From assembly GCF_021134715.1 (NCBI RefSeq), contig NC_060018.1:2294001-2358000 (forward strand): 64,000 nucleotides of DNA, in the 5' to 3' direction. Origin of the DNA: Daphnia pulex (Eukaryota; Arthropoda; Branchiopoda; Diplostraca; Daphniidae). Position 1 is the first letter of the stretch. Each line of letters opens with the position of its first letter. The position numbers and the translations under genes were made by a program. The notes beneath the pieces are model-generated. The model made no database searches. It was not told the origin of the DNA and was given only the letters and a program-made list of their open reading frames with translations. Shown piece by piece: positions 35,954 through 47,855 of this stretch.

Positions 35954-36770
35954 TCAAATTACCAATTCAAGAAGTTTTCCTGCAGTGACACTGGATAACA
36001 CCAGCTCGATTAACTGCATGCAGCAGCTGCAGCTCAACGGATCTCGATCACACTTTTCACCAGCTGGCTGCAACAAAACCACATTAATGATACGACAGCC
36101 ATGAAGCTCAGACTTTGTCGTGTTCTAAGTTTCTGCAACAGTTGAGAAAAGCGATCTCCATCTCTGACCTGAAAATCAACTAATAAAACCTATTGCATTA
36201 TTGCAGAGAGATTGATCAACAATATTACTTCACTAGCTCTGAATTGTTTCTGCACGAAATGAGACGTACAGCTAACAATATGGCCGACATTTCGACAAAT
36301 TGGACAGCAGTTTCGACCCACGTCATCATATTTGGCCAAATGAAATTATATGCCAGATTACCTGTAAATTCAGACAGAGACGTCAAAGATTAATTGAATT
36401 TAAGAAATCCAAACTAGCATTACCAATTACATTTAATGGCTGAAAATGTAGATCGACACCTTAATTCCGTAATGAATTTGGAATACACTTTGAAGTCAAG
36501 CGTCTCGGAAACAAATGGCAAATATTTCTTCCTCACGAAGACAATAAGACATACCCAGCTAACAGAAAAAAAAGAAACCAACGAAGAACATCCTTACTCT
36601 CGAAACCCACGCTTCATCTGACAGGGAACCAAGAAGAAGGTAGGGGCTAAAGGGCTAGTAGCTTATGCCCCGAAATTGAAAACAAATCTGGCCGCCAGAT
36701 GTCCACAGCCAGTGTCCAAGCAATAACCATTGTCAACTACTCAACTCAGCAATCAGCATGTCAGTATCTG
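35954..36770 (-). repeat. Right arm of the large inverted repeat
   Basis: 817 bp, reverse complement of 32052-32859. Outer end TCAGTATCTG at 36770, inner end TCAAATTACC at 35954. The 61- and 66-codon frames of the left arm recur here on the plus strand with identical products. Confidence 0.85.
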
Positions 36771-36781
36771 GGATTAATCAT

Positions 36782-36803
36782 ATAATAATAATAATAATAA
36801 TAA
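36782..36803. repeat. (TAA)7 microsatellite
   Basis: Trinucleotide ATA/TAA run just outside the right arm of the inverted repeat. Confidence 0.9.
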
Positions 36804-38198
36804 CTCCTGCAAATTGGGGTAAAAGGAAAGACAAATACATACAAAATAAGAAGAAACATCAAGCTATGGCGGCTTGACAATTGAATTAGGATGGGGAAAA
36901 AATGAAAACCGAAAATTCGTTTAAACTTCACTTTCTAGACGGTTCAGTAAAGAATTCAGACGTTTTTAAAACAGAATTCTCTAAACAACTAAAGGTATCT
37001 GAAAGCTATAAACAAGACAGAAAATCTACTAGGCTCCACGCCCTTAAACGAAATAAACAGGGCAGTCACCTTTCGTGGCATGCGAAGAATACACGATATA
37101 AAGTTTACGTCATCGAAGCCGGATCAAAGCCGCTAGTTAGCGAATGTAAAAAGACGGCGTTTTACACGCTGCCTTTACCAACGTTTCTAATCTGTAAATT
37201 TCCCGTGATTCCAAAGTTATGTAGGATCTACTACGCAGCACATATTTTCTTGTAAAATAAATGAGTCGTGATAAGCGTAAGATCGTAAGATGTACCACCC
37301 AAATGCATTTATTATTAAATGTTTGTCAAACACAGCATGACGTGATAGATACGCTCAATTTGTCATGAACAATACTCGTCATTTAAGGTATCCAGCTAAC
37401 AATAGAGTAATAAAATTTTTAAATTGGTGCAAGGTGTAAATTCTATTTACAATTTCAAATATGTTCCATTTAATCTGGAATTATTCGTGAAACCGATTAC
37501 TGAACTTTAGCGTTGCAGTAAAATGGAAAGGGATATTTCTTTCTTTCCAGGTGCGCTCCCTTCGTGACCGTTATGTCAGACAGTGCCTGCAGACAGAGGT
37601 TGCTAGTTGCCGGTAAACCGGGATGCGAGAGGCCCTAGGCAATCGTTGGCAGCATTCTTTAAAATATTTATAGTTTCGTATGAAACATTCTCTTGCAAGT
37701 TGCAACTATGGAAACTTTCACTTGATATTTTTTCTGTTTACAGCACCATTTGCGTGTGGCTCGATTTTCAATAAAAACATTATATTTCGGGCTTTCAGTT
37801 CGATTCAAATAAAAAAAAGTTGTTTAAGGAGTCTTTCAATCAGTTATTTTGAGATTATTAAATTTTATGAATGAGGTATCAATGAGAAGAATTTGCCTGA
37901 AACCATTCATTCGAACCCTGGAGAAGGGCCGTCACGGTCCGTTAACCTAAAAGGTTGACCTCCAACAGCAGAATCAAGAAAGAGGCTACAATCAGGAAAA
38001 AATTCAATGAGTGAAAGTTGTTTGGACAACTAAAGCTTCCGCTCAACAACGTGGGCTGGACTCCAACTTTGTCGAGAACAAAAAATATGCCCACAATGTT
38101 ACTTCCATTTTGACCAATCGAAGTACTAGTACGTAAAAAACATTCTATCATCTACTTCCAGTTCTATTAATAGTTTTATAATCGGTATTTTTGTTGTT
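36804..38198. other. Intergenic region with an unsupported 117-codon frame
   Basis: A plus-strand frame at 36902-37255 starts with ATG after an A-rich stretch and is Lys/Ser-rich. It has no domain I recognise and no splice context. The rest is AT-rich with nothing recognisable. Confidence 0.4.
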
Positions 38199-38209
38199 TT
38201 TATTTTATT
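38199..38209 (-). terminator. Poly(A) signals for the 38-40 kb minus-strand gene
   Basis: Two overlapping TTTATT on the plus strand, that is AATAAA on the minus strand, about 85 nt beyond the TGA at 38291. A long T-rich tract surrounds them. Confidence 0.6.
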
Positions 38210-38290
38210 TATATATTTTTTTTTGTTTTTTTTCGTTGTTTTTTTTTTTCATATTTTGTGCAGAGGTGATATATTCTCAATGCTTATGCC

Positions 38291-38719
38291 TCATTCCAAA
38301 AATCTAAACAAAACTTGTAAGAAATTATTCCAGGCTTCCCGGATATCGGGATGATTAAGTGCGGCCATTAAACGATCTATTAAACAGGTCGTAAAAATTA
38401 ATGGATTTGTCAAAGATTGCTCACTGTAAGTGACATTACCAATATCAATTGCCGGTTCCATTGCATCACGGTGGGAAGCAAAGTCGGATGATGTGGACAA
38501 CGGCTGTGTTGGTTCTATTCTCAGTTTGGAGACTGAGGTTGATTCAAGAAGTGAAGATTGCAGTTGGTTTTCGTCAACTAGTTCAGTATCTCGCTTAAAG
38601 CGGAAAAGAGCGGAAGGTTCCACCGAAGAGAAGGTGGAGGTTACTGTTTGGATCTCCGTCACCACTAGAGTTGAGCTGGAATAGATTGTTGTCGGTAATT
38701 TCCGGTTTCTGAACATCAC
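38291..38719 (-). CDS. Secreted repeat protein, last exon
   Basis: Acceptor CTCCGATAG after an 81-nt intron. 142 codons and TGA. Begins VMFRNRKLPTTIYSSSTLV, contains RFKRDTELVDE, and ends with an amphipathic segment (HPDIREAWNNFLQVLFRFLE). Confidence 0.6.
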   Translation of the reverse strand: MMFRNRKLPTTIYSSSTLVVTEIQTVTSTFSSVEPSALFRFKRDTELVDENQLQSSLLESTSVSKLRIEPTQPLSTSSDFASHRDAMEPAIDIGNVTYSEQSLTNPLIFTTCLIDRLMAALNHPDIREAWNNFLQVLFRFLE

Positions 38720-39922
38720 CTATCGGAGTTCACGAAACTATTATCATCCATTCATTCTCTCAGTAAAATATGAAGAAGCGTAATTGTTGGTTTCCAATAC
38801 ATTGACAATAGTAGAGAAGAGCTGAGTGACAGTTGAAACGGCTGTGGAAGTAATCACTGTTGTTGGACTCGTCGAAGTCGGATTTATGTTAAACAGACGG
38901 TTGATATTTTCCATTAGAGGATTCTGGGTGGTTGTCGTCATCATAGAGCTTAAAAGCACTCGTAGTAATAAGCGGTTGAGTAAATCGTTTTGTTGACAGT
39001 TACTTCCGTTGACTGGTTGGGAAGAAAAAATTCAATATTTTGCATCCGAAGTATTAAAAAATTTAAAATTAACCTGCTGCTGCGTTACTGACGTCAACCA
39101 ATGGATTGCCTTAACGAAGTCCATAAAAAATTTGGAAAAGTAACGCATTGATAAGTTTATGATAGCCTCCAAAAAATATTTTGGCAGCCGAAACTAACCT
39201 GTCATAACGTTACCCCTGACTTCAGTGGATGGGTTACCTTCGAAAAGAGAAACATACATGTAAGTTCAACATTTAAAAAACTTACCTTCAAATGTTGGCA
39301 AAAAAAGCAACTAACCTGTCACAGTGTTGTCATCGACATCGATCGATGGTTTACCTTCGGTTTGGAGGCTAGGTTCTTCCTTATCCTTAGTGCCATCTTC
39401 TTCAATGGGGAAATCCTCTTCTATAAACCTTTCTTCGACTTTTGGTTTTACTTCGAGGACTGGCTTGTCTTCGGCTTTTGGTTTAGCGGTGAATCTTGGC
39501 TTAGCCTCGACATTAGGTTTAGGTTCGATTCTAATAGGTTTAGCTTCGAATCTTGGTTTAGGTTGATCAACTCTAGTTTCTCTGGGTTTAGTTTCGACTC
39601 TAGCGTCTCTGGGTTTGGCAGTAAATCTTGGTTTAGCTTCGACATTAGGTTTAGCTGGAACATTAGGTTTAGGTTCGACTCTAGTTTCTCTGGGTTTGGC
39701 GGTAAATCTTGGCTTAGATTCGACATTGCTAGGTTTAGCATCAACTCTACTGATTCTAGCATCAACACCGACTCTAGATCTAATTCTAGACGTCTCGCCA
39801 AAGTTAGCATTGCCACTAAATGTAATCTCACCTCTTGAAATGGCTCTAGTCCTCGGCCGGTCAGGTTGGGCGCAGACAATCACAAACAACGAAACGACAA
39901 ATAAGCTGGCGGTTAGTTTCAT
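38291..39922 (-). CDS. Unrecognised secreted Lys/Pro-repeat protein, whole gene span
   Basis: Five exons join in frame: 39922-39316, 39237-39199, 39109-39074, 39012-38801, 38719-38291. That gives 1323 nt, 440 aa and TGA. The start ATG at 39922 is followed by a clear signal peptide (MKLTASLFVVSLFVIVCAQ). Residues about 60-170 are repeats built on KPRFTAKP, VEAKP and RIEPKP. An acidic stretch follows, then two tiny cassette exons, then a Thr/Ser-rich region and a C-terminal half with a dibasic site (RFKRD) and a helical end (NNFLQVLFRFLE). I do not recognise the family. The frame-keeping of all five exons and the signal peptide support a real gene. Confidence 0.7.
38801..39012 (-). CDS. Secreted repeat protein, Thr-rich exon
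   Basis: Acceptor TTCCCAACCAG. Encodes MMTTTTQNPLMENINRLF, then a Thr/Ser/Val-rich run. Donor TCAAT|GTATTG, phase 0. Reading past this donor meets a stop 27 codons later, in which case the last exon would be unused. Confidence 0.55.
39074..39109 (-). CDS. 36-nt cassette exon of the secreted repeat protein
   Basis: Phase 1-1, 12 residues (GNPLVDVSNAAA). Acceptor CGTTAAG, donor GCAG|GTTAAT. Related in sequence to the 39-nt exon. Confidence 0.55.
39199..39237 (-). CDS. 39-nt cassette exon of the secreted repeat protein
   Basis: Phase 1-1, 13 residues (GNPSTEVRGNVMT). Acceptor TTTTCGAAG, donor GACAG|GTTAGT. Resembles the end of the previous exon (GKPSIDVDDNTVT). Confidence 0.55.
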
Positions 39923-39961
39923 GTTGATGAAGAGAAATAATCCAGTTGTCGGCAAGACAGT
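39316..39961 (-). CDS. Secreted repeat protein, exon with start codon
   Basis: Acceptor TTTCTTTTAG precedes 39961, so there is an upstream untranslated exon. The ATG is at 39922; the longer frame from 39955 begins with TTG and is not needed. Encodes the signal peptide and all Lys/Pro repeats. Donor GACAG|GTTAGT, phase 1. An internal GAAG|GTAAAC near 39352 also looks like a donor. Confidence 0.65.
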
Positions 39962-42900
39962 CTAAAAGAAAACACGGTACACCTTATTTCACTTGAACGG
40001 GCGCGACTTGTTCGTGATCAAGCACGGAGAATGACAAACAATCAAATGACCGAGACGTGCGCAGATCTGGCAGCTAAATCCTATACAGTGAAAGTAGACT
40101 AGGCTAACGCCTTTGGGTTCTTGGGACGAAGACCTCCCCATCATGGAAAGTTCGGCATTTGCTACCCAAGGATTTTTTTAACTATTCTTTTGTCTATTGC
40201 GGTGTAAAAAAAAAGGCATCTCTGTTACCTCCCTTCACGCTGCCAAGGCCAGCAAATTCAAACGCCAAGGCCGGTCTTTCTACTATCGTGAGATGCCTAA
40301 TCACATATTCCGAACAATCGTGACCATATACAAAAAAGTGCATCGCTGCATTCTAAGATCGAAATGCATAAATCAGAGGAATCGGAGACAAGAACATGGA
40401 AGTGATGGAGCAGTCGAGCAGTAGAGTGAATGAAAGGCAAAAACAATTTTACTGGCTCGCCTTCGCCTAAGGATCAAGTGGTATATGAACAACCTTCGTA
40501 ACGTCTGAGACGTATATGTTGCACTTATTTGAGATTGAGCTTTTAAAATAAATTTGGCAATGGATGACCAAAAATTCACGCTCGCGTTCCTTATTAGTTA
40601 AGTTGCTGAGTGCCGATTACACGCCCCAGCTTCAGGCAATCAAACAAACAAGTTACGAATTGAATGAGAGGTAAAAACTCGGACAAGGAAGAGAATTCTT
40701 CACGGACATAAAATAAGGTCACACATGATGTTCATCTAAACAAGAAATCTCCCATATCTGTTTAAATGGATATATCTAATCGAAACACTGCTTGTAAAAA
40801 ACGAAAGTGTTTGTCTACTCAGAAGACAATCCGCAATCTGGTGTAGATTCCCGACGATTAAAAATGACAATGGCTCACTTCTATATTGAGTTATTCAAGG
40901 GATGGGCGTATCCCGATACTGAAGGTCGTAAGAAGCAATTCCCGGGAAGACGCTGAGAATAACCAATAAACCCCTTATTAAGCTTGTATCCACGTGCAGT
41001 CGCTAGGGACGCTTACATGTGATAACTAATAAACAGCGGCTGACAACAAAAAATGCTCATCTTAAACTAAATTAGAAATTGTACCGTTATAGTAACCTAC
41101 ATAAAAAAGTAGGTTTTACTGTTTACCACGTTTCCATAGTAAAAATGAATCGAGAAGAATTCCCACGTTCAAACCGGATAAGTATTTAATATCTTACAAA
41201 TAAATTTCATGTTTAATGACACATATAGTAAATATTGATACCATGAACTAGAATTCATTTTCCAGTTGGTGATAAAAACGAGGGGGAAATCAGAGCTAAG
41301 CTAAAGTTTGTATGTTTAGTCGCTAAAGGAGCACAGATTACATAAGGTTGTGATTTGTGACATTCCCGAAATTTCTTTCCGGAATGAGAACAATAGCTGG
41401 ATTGACTTGTTTCGTCAGAGATTTCACGACCAAAAAAAAATAATGTAGGCTAATCCAATTATGACGAACGATGTAGAGCGATCGATAAAAATGTAGACGA
41501 CATTGATTATATTCCGGTAGTTAGATATGAATTTAAAAGGAATTCTCGACTCTTAATAAGGGAAGGTGTGTCTGAAGAAATATCTACACACCGTATTACG
41601 CAATAAATTATTTTCAAAAAATCTGTTGAGACCAAAATATTAAAACAAAATATATAATATAATTTAAAATATAATTTGTTTTAAAATCTGATTTTTCTTC
41701 ACAAAGAAAATTGGGTAAGTAAAACATTCTTTTAAAATATTCTACATAAATCGGAAAGTGCTCTCTAATAGAACCATTTCGTCAGGTGCATGAAACCCAT
41801 CTTGTCTAAATAATAAGTAAGAAAGGGTACGAAAAGAGTAAAATCGAGTACTACGTTCAAGCTCATTACATTCTATGCTATTTGTCTCGATTTAGCCGTG
41901 CGAAGAAGTTTTTGCAATGCTGGGGTCATTTTTATGCAATAATGGTGGTGAAGGATATTGAGTAAACACCCTTTTACTGCATGCAAATGTACTTTTAAAA
42001 GTGTCGACAGTAAAACAATGTCATTGCTCCCGCACAATTTATTTTGGAAACGTATAGAGGTTGCTGTATTCGCGTGTTACCACAATTTGAAATCGAACTA
42101 AAATACACCGTACGTACGACGAAATCTGGCGCAAAATTACCGTTTATACAAAGCACAGCTCGATTGCGCAATTCAAATTTCTTCATTTTCTGTCGACACT
42201 TTACAACCTGTCTTACGGTTAGTCATTAGGAAACAAACTTGCTTGTCTTCTACTTTTCGAGTAGTGATAATAAACGGGGAAAGTTTTTCGGATATCTAAT
42301 ATTTATTTCAAATACTGTGGCCTGCTAAGTAACGTCAAGAAGTATTCAACTTTTAACGGACTAATTCCGGACATATAAAAACAAATTCTAACTCAACGTC
42401 AAAATTTTGTCTTTGTTGCCTCATTTAATATAAGGCCAGCCGGCACCGGAGCTGAGAAGAAATAAAGCATAGAATATCTAACGATCACAAGCCTAGTGTA
42501 CTTCGCGACACAAGGACATTTTGTGAAATGAAATGCTAAGCAATAATGTATCACGTCATTTCAGCAACAGCGTTTCGCTTCTTATACACACGAAAAAGAC
42601 AAAGACTGTGGAGTGTGGACGTTCTGCAGTTGAGAGTTCCTAGTAACTTAAATATAAAGTGGCTGTCACAAAAGTAGCAATAAAATATAGCCACTAACAA
42701 TGCTTTGGTAGTGTATACCATAAACAGTCAAGATAAGGATTTCAAGAGCTCAGGAGACATTTACACGTACTGACGTCTCAAAAATAGTCGGTGGGTGACA
42801 ATTCGAGAATAAAGAATAACCGACAAGGGCACGTGCCTGTATTAAAAAATTATTCTTACCTTTAACGGAAATGACCAATTCACGCACGAAGGTCGAAGCA

Positions 42901-44977
42901 ATACGGATACGACGCTATAACGGTCACACAAAGCAAAGTCTATATTACAAGGCAATAATAAATCTCACTCGTTTTGGCAAACAATATTTACTTTCTTGAC
43001 TGTCATAAAACTTTTTTTTAACGCCATCTTTCTTTTATGCTCGAATACCGCTAGAATAGGCCACAAAGACTGACACAGTAAGCACTGCACATGCAGGTAA
43101 GTTGACGACTACATCCTAGACGCCCAAAATTTTCGTCACGCAAAATTTGGCAACTTTGAACCCCCTCCCTTCTTCGCTGGCTTTTGTCAGAAAGGCAACC
43201 TTGAAAATAACGTAACAATAAACCACCCTACCTCCCATTTCAACCAAGAAACTGTTAAAAAACAATTTTCGAAAATTTGTAAGAAAAAGAAAAGTTTTTC
43301 ATCAGACTGTAGGTCGTGACGCAACATTTTTCATACCCCCATCCCACCAATTAAACAAACCAAAAAATACCCCTATCCCACGTCCGTCACAAAATTCATG
43401 ACCCCCTTCCCTAGTGCGTAACGTAATTTATGGACGCTACCTAAGTCAGCTGGAACTTATTCTCAACAACGATAATCGCACACCATGATTCTAACTTGGC
43501 TGTGATTTTTTATCCTAGATGCAAGGAGCAATAATCACATCAGTTTGACATAAAAAACCAATAGCCAGCCATTTCTCGACGGTCGATACGTTTGCTACAC
43601 TTAGCTTCATCCAACAAATGAAAACTGTGGATCAGATTTTAGATTTTTCATGCTTAATCGTTCGTGGTAGATTTGAGAGAAAAAGAGTATTCGGGCTACT
43701 GAGCTAAGAAACAAAGTAGGCACGAATGACGGGAGTATGTACGTGTGTATCGTTTGGCTTTCGTCGAGCCGTAACAGTCTAGATCACTGAACTGTATACC
43801 GAATCAACCGAAAGAGCTGTTTTATGAACTCTTAAGGTTTTTATGTGCAGAGTTATTAATACGAAACTGGAATCGAAGAACATAATCAACTAATAACTGC
43901 AGAATTTTATAGTATGCCAATAACAGTTTTGAATGAAGGACGTGCTCTATTTTTACAAATTTTACTTAAAATCAAATTAAATGATTGGGATTTCTTTAAT
44001 TATTATTTCGCGTTTTTCGAATTAAAACCTCACTGAATAACCAAAAAGGATTTCCTGTATTACAAATATATGCGTGCGGTCCTGGAAATATGTTTTGAAC
44101 ATTCCTTATTATATATGTATCAAGGATTAGGAAGCCAAACAACATCCTAGAACATAATACATGGCATAAGTCGGATTTTTCCACTTCAGTCATGAAAAAG
44201 CGAATAGCTAACATGTTTCGTCGAAGAATAATTAAGTTTCCGAATTGTTTTCCAAGCTGTCCTTCAAAAGCCACCGCCATCTCATCTCAAAATAATCATT
44301 TAGAATGCCATCGCTATAGGATTCGGGTGTTGCCGTTTCTCCTCGAGCGATCACATTTTTCAATTCCATTGAATTTTTCCATGGTAGTTCTATTTTTCCC
44401 AGCATCGCGGGAAAAATAAAAATACACTTTGAACAAATTGTGTTTGAAGGCCGATGTGGAAAGGAAAGCCACAAAAAAAAGGACGAGAAAAGAAAAAGAT
44501 CCCTTTGAAGATCCATTACAGTTATAGGTTTTATTTACATTTGACGAAGACGATGATTACTTTCACCTCGTTTTTCTTTCTCGTTCTTTTTCTTTTCTCT
44601 TCCAATTCCCATTATTTTTTCCTCTCTCGCTCGTATAAAGTGTGTGATATGGCGATGACTGCCGACGACGAAGTGGCCGTAGATGGAACGCTCTCGGTAT
44701 ATTTATTACTCAATGGAAGGAAGTGACGAGTTGATTGAACCGTCATCGTTTCAATAGTCCTGTCGCCGGCCAAAAAGTAAGAAAAAGGGCAGGCTTCTCT
44801 AGATTAACCAGTGGCTTGGTGAGACACACACGCTAACAAGAATTGTATCGATCGAGGGTGGTGTTTACCAATGGTAAACCGAATACAGAATAACCGCGGG
44901 GGATTTTTTTTTTTTTTCTTTTACGTCAGTGATCTTCAAGTGTTATCGTAGCTTTATAGTTCTGTTACTCCCCGAGT
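39962..44977. other. AT-rich intergenic region
   Basis: About 5 kb without a supported gene on either strand. At 43134-43442 there is a run of related motifs (see findings). The upstream untranslated exon and promoter of the 38-40 kb gene should lie at the left end. Confidence 0.5.
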
Positions 44978-46050
44978 TCAATATCTTTTGGAGCAACAGC
45001 ATTGGCAAAATATATACTTTGGCGGTCTTTGGCTTATAGCTTGAAACGCTGTAACCCACATCGCTGAGGATTTGTGACCGAGTTGCGGTACTGCGCCTCC
45101 GGGGCGTGGTCCCATCGTCCGACGATCAATTCCAATTACATTATAACCCAAAGAAGAAATAGAGTTTTTGGCTTTAAAAATCCAGTTTTCCCTTTCTATT
45201 AATACTAGATTGGTGTATACTTTCAGCTGTTGCCATGTATATTTCGGTTCCAATTGCTATGTGTGAAACAACGTCCTGCCGGTGTCGGAGCTCTGAAATA
45301 TGTTTTCGTGAAGGTCAGCTCGTTGTTTTTCGTTAAATAACGCAAAAGAAAGTACAGTACTTACATCATGGCCTAGTCTTTATACTTGTATGCATCGCCG
45401 GCTTTGGTTGAACATGATTGTGATCGATTAACCGCTTTAGTTGACGCTCGAAGGAGGGGGTGGGCTGGGTGGTGTTTAGAGGCCAAAACCTGGAGCGAGT
45501 TATTACACGCTGTTCATATTACGACAACGAGCCACTTCAAGAGGGTATACTCATCCCTTCAGAAATTGATCGATGAAAACCGAGAAGCGCTCTGAGCTTG
45601 ATCGAGATGGCCCAGGAGATGGAAGATCTTCGCTCGGGTAGTTAACGGCTCATTCGTGAAAAGAAGTTCTGACGTAAATGCCGGTTGAATCGCCCTGGAA
45701 TCGTGAAACCGCTGGATTGGCATCGGATCAAGATCGGATGGATTCGATTGACAAGGCCCTAGAGTTCATGGAGAGACCACGCAGTGTGTGATAAAAGAAG
45801 GACCTGTCTGTCGTTTTGTCGGATTCACGAGCTATCGCAGCGCGACGCGTTTTTTCGTGCAAATTCGAACATTTCAAGAGTTTGACTCCAATCGATCAGC
45901 GGAAAGCGACAGGAAGGAACCAACGCGCCATTAATCATTCACGGCTGCCGAAATAGACGGCCGAGATCTCAACACATGGATGAACTTCTCGGATGAGCTT
46001 GTTCGGCTCTGTCAGTATGATGGTTCTAGTCTAGCAACTGACGACAGTTC
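44978..46050. pseudogene. Possible decayed coding sequence, perhaps retroelement-derived
   Basis: This stretch is GC-richer than its surroundings. A plus frame at 45386-45595 (RRGWAGWCLEAKTW to LQKLIDENREAL) continues after a frame change as SLIEMAQEMEDLRSG, which looks like a helical gag-type segment. A minus frame at 44978-45253 has no domain I can name. No LTRs, protease or reverse transcriptase are visible. Low confidence. Confidence 0.25.
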
Positions 46051-47855
46051 CGCTGAAAGACTGGGTTCCAAAATAGGACCCAACGGGTATGAGAATAAAC
46101 TATATAGAAAAGCAGAGAAGTAATGTAGAAAAGAGACAGAGAGCGTTGCCCGATTTGCAATCAACTATTACCGAACCGACGGCTTAGTGTTTCTCTTTTT
46201 GGCCTTCGTCCTTTTGGGAGCTTTTACTATCGCAACAATTCTCTGACTGAAATAAACGGATTCATACATTTGTAAATCAAAGCAGACAGATAAAATTCCG
46301 CTCACTTCTTTTGCCTCTCACCGAATCGCACAGATATTATCTTAGTCATCGGGGTGTAACCCATCAGACATTGAACAGTCGAGATTGAAACTATACAAAT
46401 TCCAAAAATGAAAAAAAGTATACCGGTATTTTGCATTAAGCACAATTCGCGAGAGGAGTTCTATTTAATGTTCCACTTAACAGCAACCCCAAATACGAAT
46501 ACGCTGAAATAAATTAGAAAAAAAGACAAATTGGCAGCAAAAAAAAAAAAAAAACGTTTTTGTGAATATTAAAAAAGCACGTAACCTTCGTTATACGTTA
46601 CACTCTAGATTTAGGATTGTAGGTTTGCAGCGCGACCTCGTGTTGTTTTAGAAAGGAAATCTAAGACTGACTACTGCAATGCAATACTGCTGAATATGTA
46701 TATCTGTGTCGATTCCCCCCTCTCTTTCTTTCTGTCTTTAGTAGCTTTGCTAAGCTCTCTTTGTCAAACTACAGATGGGGCAGCAGAACGCCATATCACA
46801 AAGAGGCAGGCAAAATATAAAAGATGACGAAACAGGGAGAGAGAATTCGCAGTACGGAAAGACGCATTGATGATATTTTCGCCTTTTATTCTTGTCTATG
46901 CTGCGGAGAATCAACAAAAGCGGGAGGGGGAGCCGGGTTTTATAGGAACGAAGAAGAAGAAGCGGCCAGTATAGGATAGATAAGGGAAGGATCACTGGAG
47001 AAGGCGACGACTTTTACTATACCAGCAAGAGTGCTGACTGGTAGCACCAATTGCACCGGATATTCGCCGTCGTATTGTTCACGCTCCCGCTGAATCGAAC
47101 ATCAGAAAATGAAAGCCAGCAAAGTCAACTCGCGCTCGGTGGCTGTACAGTCTGGTCGTCCGTCTCACTTTTGCTTTTCGCCTCAATCCCCCATATAACT
47201 ATACTCTTTAGAAACGGGTTTTACAAGTACTACTGCTGGCGGTGAATAGGGTAAAAGCCAAGAAGGCATTGAGTACATAAGTATACAGAAATTGGGCTGG
47301 TATAATATTGTCGCTAGAAAACAAAAAGCTATACTACCAGTTCTGTAATATCATCTAGTAGCCAATTATGATATAGCGGGATCCAAAGACGTCCGTATTA
47401 TATGGTATAACGATGTTTTCCTATTTTTATTGACGTTATACTACTGTTGTGGCGGCCAGACAACGTATACCGCCGTCATCGTCGGAACTCGGCACGACAC
47501 ACAACAAAGCAACTGCAAGAGACGCGCTCGCAACGGGAACAAAATCAATACGAGTACTAAACGAATCATGCACGAGCTTTGCTATTGCTGTTCTTGCACG
47601 CGCGATATAAACGCTAGATTCAGTTCGACTTGTGTGCAACAAGAAAAAGAAACAATAAGAAAATGAAAAATCAAAGGAAGTTGCCAAGATCAGTAGAACT
47701 TGGGACTCAAAAGCTCAATCACGAGCGGCAGCAAGCTCTCGAGAGAGGGAGCAAACGAAGGGGAAAACATCAAGACAACCCCTTGATCTTTCCTACTGTT
47801 CCTCATTCCTAACCTAGCTATCAACATTGTTCTATACAGCAGCATAACGTATCAT
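46051..47855. other. Intergenic region, no supported gene
   Basis: Short frames only, including an overlapping pair on opposite strands at 47430-47687 that show no domain. Confidence 0.5.

Noticed and set aside
39448..39879. Minus frame rich in Leu/Asn/Pro overlapping the secreted repeat protein, and plus frames at 39324-39965
   Set aside because: Shadow frames made by the DNA repeats of the real gene; they lack a signal peptide and splice continuity.
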